Assembly: GCF_000178975.2 (NCBI RefSeq)
Contig: NC_015064.1
Span: 2,356,001 to 2,420,000 of the forward strand
DNA from: Granulicella tundricola MP5ACTX9
GTDB lineage: Bacteria > Acidobacteriota > Terriglobia > Terriglobales > Acidobacteriaceae
DNA: 64,000 bases
Reading direction: 5' to 3'
A model generated the notes under the pieces. That model did no database searches. It saw only the letters and a program-made list of their open reading frames with translations, and was not told where the DNA came from. Position numbers and translations under genes: made by a program. Shown piece after piece: positions 59,993 to 64,000 of the stretch. The number at the start of each line of letters is the position of its first letter. Position 1 is the stretch's first letter.

Positions 59993-60031
59993 AACCGGGT
60001 GCCCCATGTCCCGCTTCTGGGACATGGGTTC
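59993..60031. repeat. Repeat B, short form (intergenic)
   Basis: CCCATGTCCC, loop GCTTCT, then GGGACATGGG: a perfect 10-bp stem between two convergent genes. Confidence 0.82.
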
Positions 60032-60077
60032 AGCCGCCCAACCAGCCACAAACACTTTAGGGAGATGGGGGTACCAG

Positions 60078-60854
60078 CTACTGGTTCACACCACTAGCCA
60101 GGAACCCTCCATCCACCACCAGAATCTCGCCCGTCACAAAGTTCGAAGCCTCGCTCGCCAGGAAGATAGCCGAGCCAACAAGCTCCTCCGTCTTCCCGAA
60201 CCGCCCCATAGGCGTCCGCATCCTGAGCTCTTTGCCGCGCTCGCTCTCATCCAGCAGCTTCTGGTTCAGAGCCGTACGGAACACACCCGGAGCAATCGCA
60301 TTCACCGTAACCCCCAGTGAGCTCCACTCCACCGCCAGCGACTTCGTCAGCGCCCCGACCGCCGCCTTGCTCGCCGCATAAGCCGTCACTTCCTTCAAGC
60401 TCACAAATGTATTCAGCGAAGCAATATTGATGATCTTGCCCGACCCGCGCTCCAGCATATGCTTGCCAAAGATCTGGCAGGCCCGCAGCGTCCCGGTGAC
60501 ATTCGTATTCATAATGTCGTCCCACGTCTCCTCGGACACCGTCAGCGTAGGCTCCCGCTTGATCTTGCCCGCGCAGTTGATCAGGATATCCACCTTCCCG
60601 AACTGCTTCAGCGTCCCATCCAGCAGCGCCTGCAGGCTCGCCCGATTACCCACATCGGACGTGATCCGCAGCGTCTCGACACCCTGCGCTTCGATCAGCG
60701 CCGCAGCCTCATCCACCTGCTCCTGCCGCCGCGAGCTCGCCACGACATTCGCCCCAGCCTCAGCCAGCCCAATCGCCATCGCCAGCCCGATACCGGACGT
60801 ACCACCCACCACCACCGCAACCTTGCCGCTCAGATCAAACAACTTGTGTCCCAT
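60078..60854 (-). CDS. SDR dehydrogenase, gluconate 5-dehydrogenase/KduD-like
   Basis: A 258-residue classical short-chain dehydrogenase. GGTSGIGLAM binds NAD(P), NCAGK follows, and the catalytic Ser, Tyr and Lys are in IASLNTF and YAASKAAVG. The C-terminal PGVFRT and LVVDGGFLASG are typical. Best matched in type to gluconate 5-dehydrogenase or 2-deoxygluconate dehydrogenase. GGAG precedes the ATG at 60854, which shares a base with the gluconokinase stop (TGATG). The sugar-acid substrate is inferred from the operon. Confidence 0.85.
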   Translation of the reverse strand: MGHKLFDLSGKVAVVVGGTSGIGLAMAIGLAEAGANVVASSRRQEQVDEAAALIEAQGVETLRITSDVGNRASLQALLDGTLKQFGKVDILINCAGKIKREPTLTVSEETWDDIMNTNVTGTLRACQIFGKHMLERGSGKIINIASLNTFVSLKEVTAYAASKAAVGALTKSLAVEWSSLGVTVNAIAPGVFRTALNQKLLDESERGKELRMRTPMGRFGKTEELVGSAIFLASEASNFVTGEILVVDGGFLASGVNQ

Positions 60855-61363
60855 CACTTCTCCAGTCCTATCCGTCTCAAAATCTCGTCCGCCACATCAT
60901 CAGGCGCCTTGTCATTCACGACCTTGAACGCACTCGGATCGTCCTCGCCGGGCGTCTCCAGCGTCGCAAACTGGCTCTCCAACAGCGCCGGATTCATATA
61001 CTCATGATGCCGAGCCGCAAGCCGTTCCGCAATCATCTCTTTCGACCCGTCAAGCAGCACGAAGTGTACCGCACCCGCGGGCATCCCTGCTGAAAGCGTC
61101 TTCCGATACTTATCCTTTAGCGCTGAGCAAGCCAGCACTCCACTCGCTCCCGCCTCGAACCAGCCCACCATCAGCCGGTTCAAAGTCTCCAGCCACGGCT
61201 GTCGATCCTCATCGTTCAGCGGATGGCCGGCCGCCATCTTCTGCTTGTTGGCCGCCGGATGATAATCATCCGCGTCAGCAAAAGTAGCGCCGGCCTTCCC
61301 CGCCAGCACAGTTCCGATCGTCGTCTTGCCCGACCCGCTCACGCCCATCAAAACGACAATCAT
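60854..61363 (-). CDS. gntK: Gluconokinase, GntK type
   Basis: A 169-residue P-loop kinase that makes 6-phosphogluconate. LMGVSGSGKTTIGTVLA is the Walker A, followed by FADADDYHPAANKQKMAAGHPLNDEDRQPWL, the family's substrate and nucleotide region, and CSALKDKYRKTL. Length is normal. It overlaps the epimerase upstream by TAATG and the SDR downstream. It points to gluconate as an intermediate of this operon. Confidence 0.95.
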   Translation of the reverse strand: MIVVLMGVSGSGKTTIGTVLAGKAGATFADADDYHPAANKQKMAAGHPLNDEDRQPWLETLNRLMVGWFEAGASGVLACSALKDKYRKTLSAGMPAGAVHFVLLDGSKEMIAERLAARHHEYMNPALLESQFATLETPGEDDPSAFKVVNDKAPDDVADEILRRIGLEK

Positions 61364-62625
61364 TACAGCCCCAGAAACACAGGCTTGATATGCCGGTCAA
61401 AGAGGTTCGTCGTCACGTTCTTCGCCACGATCGCCTCATTCGCCTCAAGCGCCTTCAAATACCGGTCGCCCATCTTCGCCGCAACCTTGAACCCCACATG
61501 CAGCAACTGCCGCAAGCTCTGGTTGTAAGCCGGATTCGACTGATCATGACGCAGCGCACCCGTAAACTGATCGCTCGTCCAGCCGTTGACGGTCTCCGGG
61601 CTAGGCAGCGCAGCATGGTCGATGTTGATTACCGTCGCATAAGGCCCGCAGAGCTCAGCCTGATGAGCATACGCCTCGGAGTAAACCTCCTTGGCAATCT
61701 CCAGCCCGGTCCCGCCCGCCTCAGCCAGCCCAATAATCTCTTCCAGCCACGTCGTACCCGCCGTCTTCAGATGCAGACCGGCGCCCGTAGCCTTCACCGC
61801 CTCATACATCGGCTTATAGATCGAAAACTTGTCCGACCCCGAGTGCACACTCAGCTTCAAATTATCCGGCAGCCCATACGTATGCACCGCATACGCAATC
61901 GCCGCCAGATCCTCGTTGAACTCCTTCGTGAACTGAGCAACATCGCCCACATAGTCCACACCCTTGTTGAACCGCCCCGTAAACTTCGGCGCAATCGTCT
62001 GAATCGGGATCTTCTCATCCGAGATCATCGCCAGAATGATCAGCAGCTCCACCGGCGTCTGCGGATAGTCGGTCTCATCCATCGAAACCTCAGGCACAAA
62101 CCGCCCCACACCCTTATTCTCCACCAGCAGCCGATAGATCTCGCCGGCATGCTTCACAGCCGCCAGAAACTTATTCGCAACGCCTTCTACAAACGCCTTA
62201 TCCGTCTTGAACGGCTCAGTAATCTTCGGAATCACAACCTCACCCACCAGCTCCGGATGATTATGGATGAACTGCGTCACATCCTCAGGCTTAGCCGGCT
62301 GACCGATCAGGTCCGCCACATCCAGCGTGAAGAAGTCGCAAGGATCGAGAAACCGCTGCACCGTCTTCAGATTGATATGATCCGCATCCAGGAAGTAAGG
62401 CTTCGTCCAGCCCAGCTCCTTCACCGCCGCATCCGCAGCCAGCCGCGTCGCACTCGGCTCCGAGCCAATAATCATGTGCTCACGATTCGACTTGTTCCAC
62501 ACCGGCACAACCTCAACCCCAGCATCTGCCGCCATGATGCAAGCCTGCAACTGCGCCTTAGCCTGATGCGCAAAACGGTCGCCAACGCCAACCGAAAATC
62601 TGGGAAGCTTCAAATCGTCACTCAT
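61363..62625 (-). CDS. uxaE: Tagaturonate epimerase family protein
   Basis: About 420 residues matching the UxaE family, which interconverts D-fructuronate and D-tagaturonate in hexuronate breakdown. Motifs include SVGVGDRFAHQAKAQ, WTKPYFLDADHINL, FVPEVSMDETDYPQTP and LSVHSGSDKFSIYKP, with several His/Asp that could bind a metal. The ATG at 62625 has GGAG at a good distance; the frame opens six codons earlier. Its stop overlaps the gluconokinase start (TAATG). It is located after the LarA homologue, so both probably act on related sugar acids. Confidence 0.87.
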   Translation of the reverse strand: MSDDLKLPRFSVGVGDRFAHQAKAQLQACIMAADAGVEVVPVWNKSNREHMIIGSEPSATRLAADAAVKELGWTKPYFLDADHINLKTVQRFLDPCDFFTLDVADLIGQPAKPEDVTQFIHNHPELVGEVVIPKITEPFKTDKAFVEGVANKFLAAVKHAGEIYRLLVENKGVGRFVPEVSMDETDYPQTPVELLIILAMISDEKIPIQTIAPKFTGRFNKGVDYVGDVAQFTKEFNEDLAAIAYAVHTYGLPDNLKLSVHSGSDKFSIYKPMYEAVKATGAGLHLKTAGTTWLEEIIGLAEAGGTGLEIAKEVYSEAYAHQAELCGPYATVINIDHAALPSPETVNGWTSDQFTGALRHDQSNPAYNQSLRQLLHVGFKVAAKMGDRYLKALEANEAIVAKNVTTNLFDRHIKPVFLGL

Positions 62626-62740
62626 CGTTTCTCCATGTCTCAACGCGCCGCTTCAGCGACACATTGGTTCTACCACTTCAACGTCCCCAAGCATACTCAC
62701 TCCCACCCACAACCGGCAAATCCGCCGCCGCGCCGGTCAG

Positions 62741-64000
62741 TTAGTCCTTGAAACGCCCTTCATAAGCCCACAACCCCAGCCCTGGGTTAGAGATAAAGAA
62801 GATCTCCTCCCCATCCACTACATTCCACCCATCCACCAGCTTCTCCGGGTCATACTTTGCCGTGTACGTCGCCAGATCCCCATACGCAAAGTGAACCCCT
62901 TCGATCTCCTCCTGCGTCAGGTGCCCCGGACAGTACCGTATCGTGAACCGCCACTCACTCGACCCATGAATCAGGTGCGCCGCCGCGCTCAGGTTCGCCG
63001 CCAGCTCCGCATCCTCCTTCACCGCGTCGAGCGTCGCCGGCGTCCCACAGTACCCATACCGCCGGATCAGCGTATCGATCGCCGCATCCTCACCAAACTC
63101 ATGCACCCCCGGAGCCAGCACAATCAACTCCGCATCATCCGCCAGCGCCATCCGCGTCCTGTACACGCTCTTATTCCCCAGCCAGGTCGACCGGAACTCC
63201 TGCGGATCAAGAAACACCACCGCCTTCTTGATCTCGCGATCCATCATCAGAAAATTGCACTTCAAACTCAGCGCCGCAGCCAGCTCAAACGCCTGGTCAT
63301 CATCCGAGATGTAAAGCCCCCGCATCACCAGCTTGCCCGCCGCATTCTTGTTCACCACCGTCTGCACATAAACGATCTGCGGCAGCTCATTCGTAAAGTG
63401 CGCGCTTGCATAGTTCAGCACCCGCCGAACCGGCGTATCCGCCCGCCCCATCATGCGTTCCATCCCGTACACCGCCCCCAGGAAGTGCGAGCGATGAATC
63501 CCCATCACCCCGCCCGTCCCCACAAAGATATTCTTGGACCCATTCGCAAACCCCACCACCTCATGCGGCACCACCTGCCCAATCGAGAGGATCAGGTCAT
63601 GCCCGCCATCCCGCAGCAGCTTATTCACCTGCGCCGGCCACGTATAGTCGAGCTTCCCCTCCGACACATCAGCCATGAACTCACCCGGAACCTCACCCAG
63701 CGTCACGATATCGTTCCGCCAGTCATGCACCCGGAACAGCTCTCGCGGAGTAGCCCCAAACATCGTCGAGATCTCCGCATCCGTCATCGGCTTATGCGTC
63801 CCCAGCGCCGGCAGCACATCCACCAGCCTGTCGCCGTAGTAAGCCGACGCCATCTCCGTCAGCATCCCACTCTTCGAGTGCATCCGCGTAAAGTCCGGCG
63901 GCACCGCCAGCACCCGCTTCCGCTCCCCCAGCATTCCCAGCGCGCTGAACAAACCATCGCGAATCTCAGCTTCCGACAACTCAGTCTCAGGCGATCCCAC
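62741..64000 (-). CDS. LarA-family nickel-pincer racemase/epimerase (start at or beyond edge)
   Basis: At least 419 residues; a GTG stands at the window edge, and the true start may lie further right. Conserved His/Lys fit the LarA pattern: H69 in GTHKPMT, H146 in VVPHEVVGF, K156 in NGSKNIF and H172 in GIHRSH. The spacings 146-156-172 equal those of H174-K184-H200 in lactate racemase, where Lys anchors the pincer and H200 binds nickel. It probably epimerises a sugar acid at C2 rather than lactate, given the uxaE-gntK-SDR operon. Its cofactor should come from larECB. Confidence 0.88.
   Translation of the reverse strand: MGSPETELSEAEIRDGLFSALGMLGERKRVLAVPPDFTRMHSKSGMLTEMASAYYGDRLVDVLPALGTHKPMTDAEISTMFGATPRELFRVHDWRNDIVTLGEVPGEFMADVSEGKLDYTWPAQVNKLLRDGGHDLILSIGQVVPHEVVGFANGSKNIFVGTGGVMGIHRSHFLGAVYGMERMMGRADTPVRRVLNYASAHFTNELPQIVYVQTVVNKNAAGKLVMRGLYISDDDQAFELAAALSLKCNFLMMDREIKKAVVFLDPQEFRSTWLGNKSVYRTRMALADDAELIVLAPGVHEFGEDAAIDTLIRRYGYCGTPATLDAVKEDAELAANLSAAAHLIHGSSEWRFTIRYCPGHLTQEEIEGVHFAYGDLATYTAKYDPEKLVDGWNVVDGEEIFFISNPGLGLWAYEGRFKD

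Overview
The window looks like chromosomal DNA from an Acidobacteriota bacterium of the Terriglobia type (Granulicella, Terriglobus or Edaphobacter relatives). This is an inference from GC-rich, C-rich coding strands, a bcsQ-bcsAB-bcsZ-bcsC cellulose operon, DUF3857/transglutaminase proteins, and dispersed repeats of the form GTCATTCTGAGCG and GGTGCCCCA. No rRNA or other direct taxonomic marker is present.

Layout. 1-5600: one end of an integrative element of lower GC, with an IS5-type insertion sequence, a winged-helix/zinc-finger/TOPRIM primase, a protein with a sigma-region-4-like HTH, an excisionase-like protein and a tyrosine integrase, next to the 3' end of tRNA-Leu(UAA). 5716-12312: lytic transglycosylase, a membrane protein, an ECF sigma/anti-sigma pair, a GNAT acetyltransferase and an animal-type haem peroxidase. 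12735-23818: a cobalamin riboswitch followed by late B12 genes (cobU, cbiA, cobT, frameshifted cobS, cobC, an unknown gene, a PduO-type adenosyltransferase, cobQ, cbiB, a CobD-type aminotransferase) and a Ni/Co permease. 23824-30042: argS and two DUF3857 proteins. 30193-43356: cellulose synthesis operon with bcsA-bcsB and probable bcsR-bcsQ fusions. 43753-49154: tRNA-Lys, an ADP-heptose/LPS group and a TPR protein. 49337-52640: a QueG-YihY fusion divergent from lpxB. 52676-56058: a small protein, an NmrA-like protein, a copper chaperone and a copper ATPase. 56149-59086: larE-larC-larB for the nickel-pincer nucleotide. 59153-64000: a secreted CBM9-like protein and a sugar-acid operon (LarA homologue, tagaturonate epimerase, gluconokinase, SDR).

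How parts fit together. The B12 genes start at cobyrinic acid amidation and run to the complete coenzyme, so they serve late synthesis or salvage; the riboswitch should shut them down when coenzyme B12 is abundant, and the permease can supply cobalt. The larECB operon makes the nickel cofactor needed by the LarA homologue 4 kb away, which sits in an operon with hexuronate/gluconate enzymes.

The most unusual feature is a set of short palindromic elements. Some lie between genes, but at least nine copies lie inside open reading frames (the unknown cob-operon gene, cobQ, cbiB, the CobD-type aminotransferase three times, copA twice, larC) and are read through in frame. Their stems vary in sequence but stay self-complementary. 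This recalls the Rickettsia palindromic elements and may be an undescribed family of protein-embedded mobile repeats.
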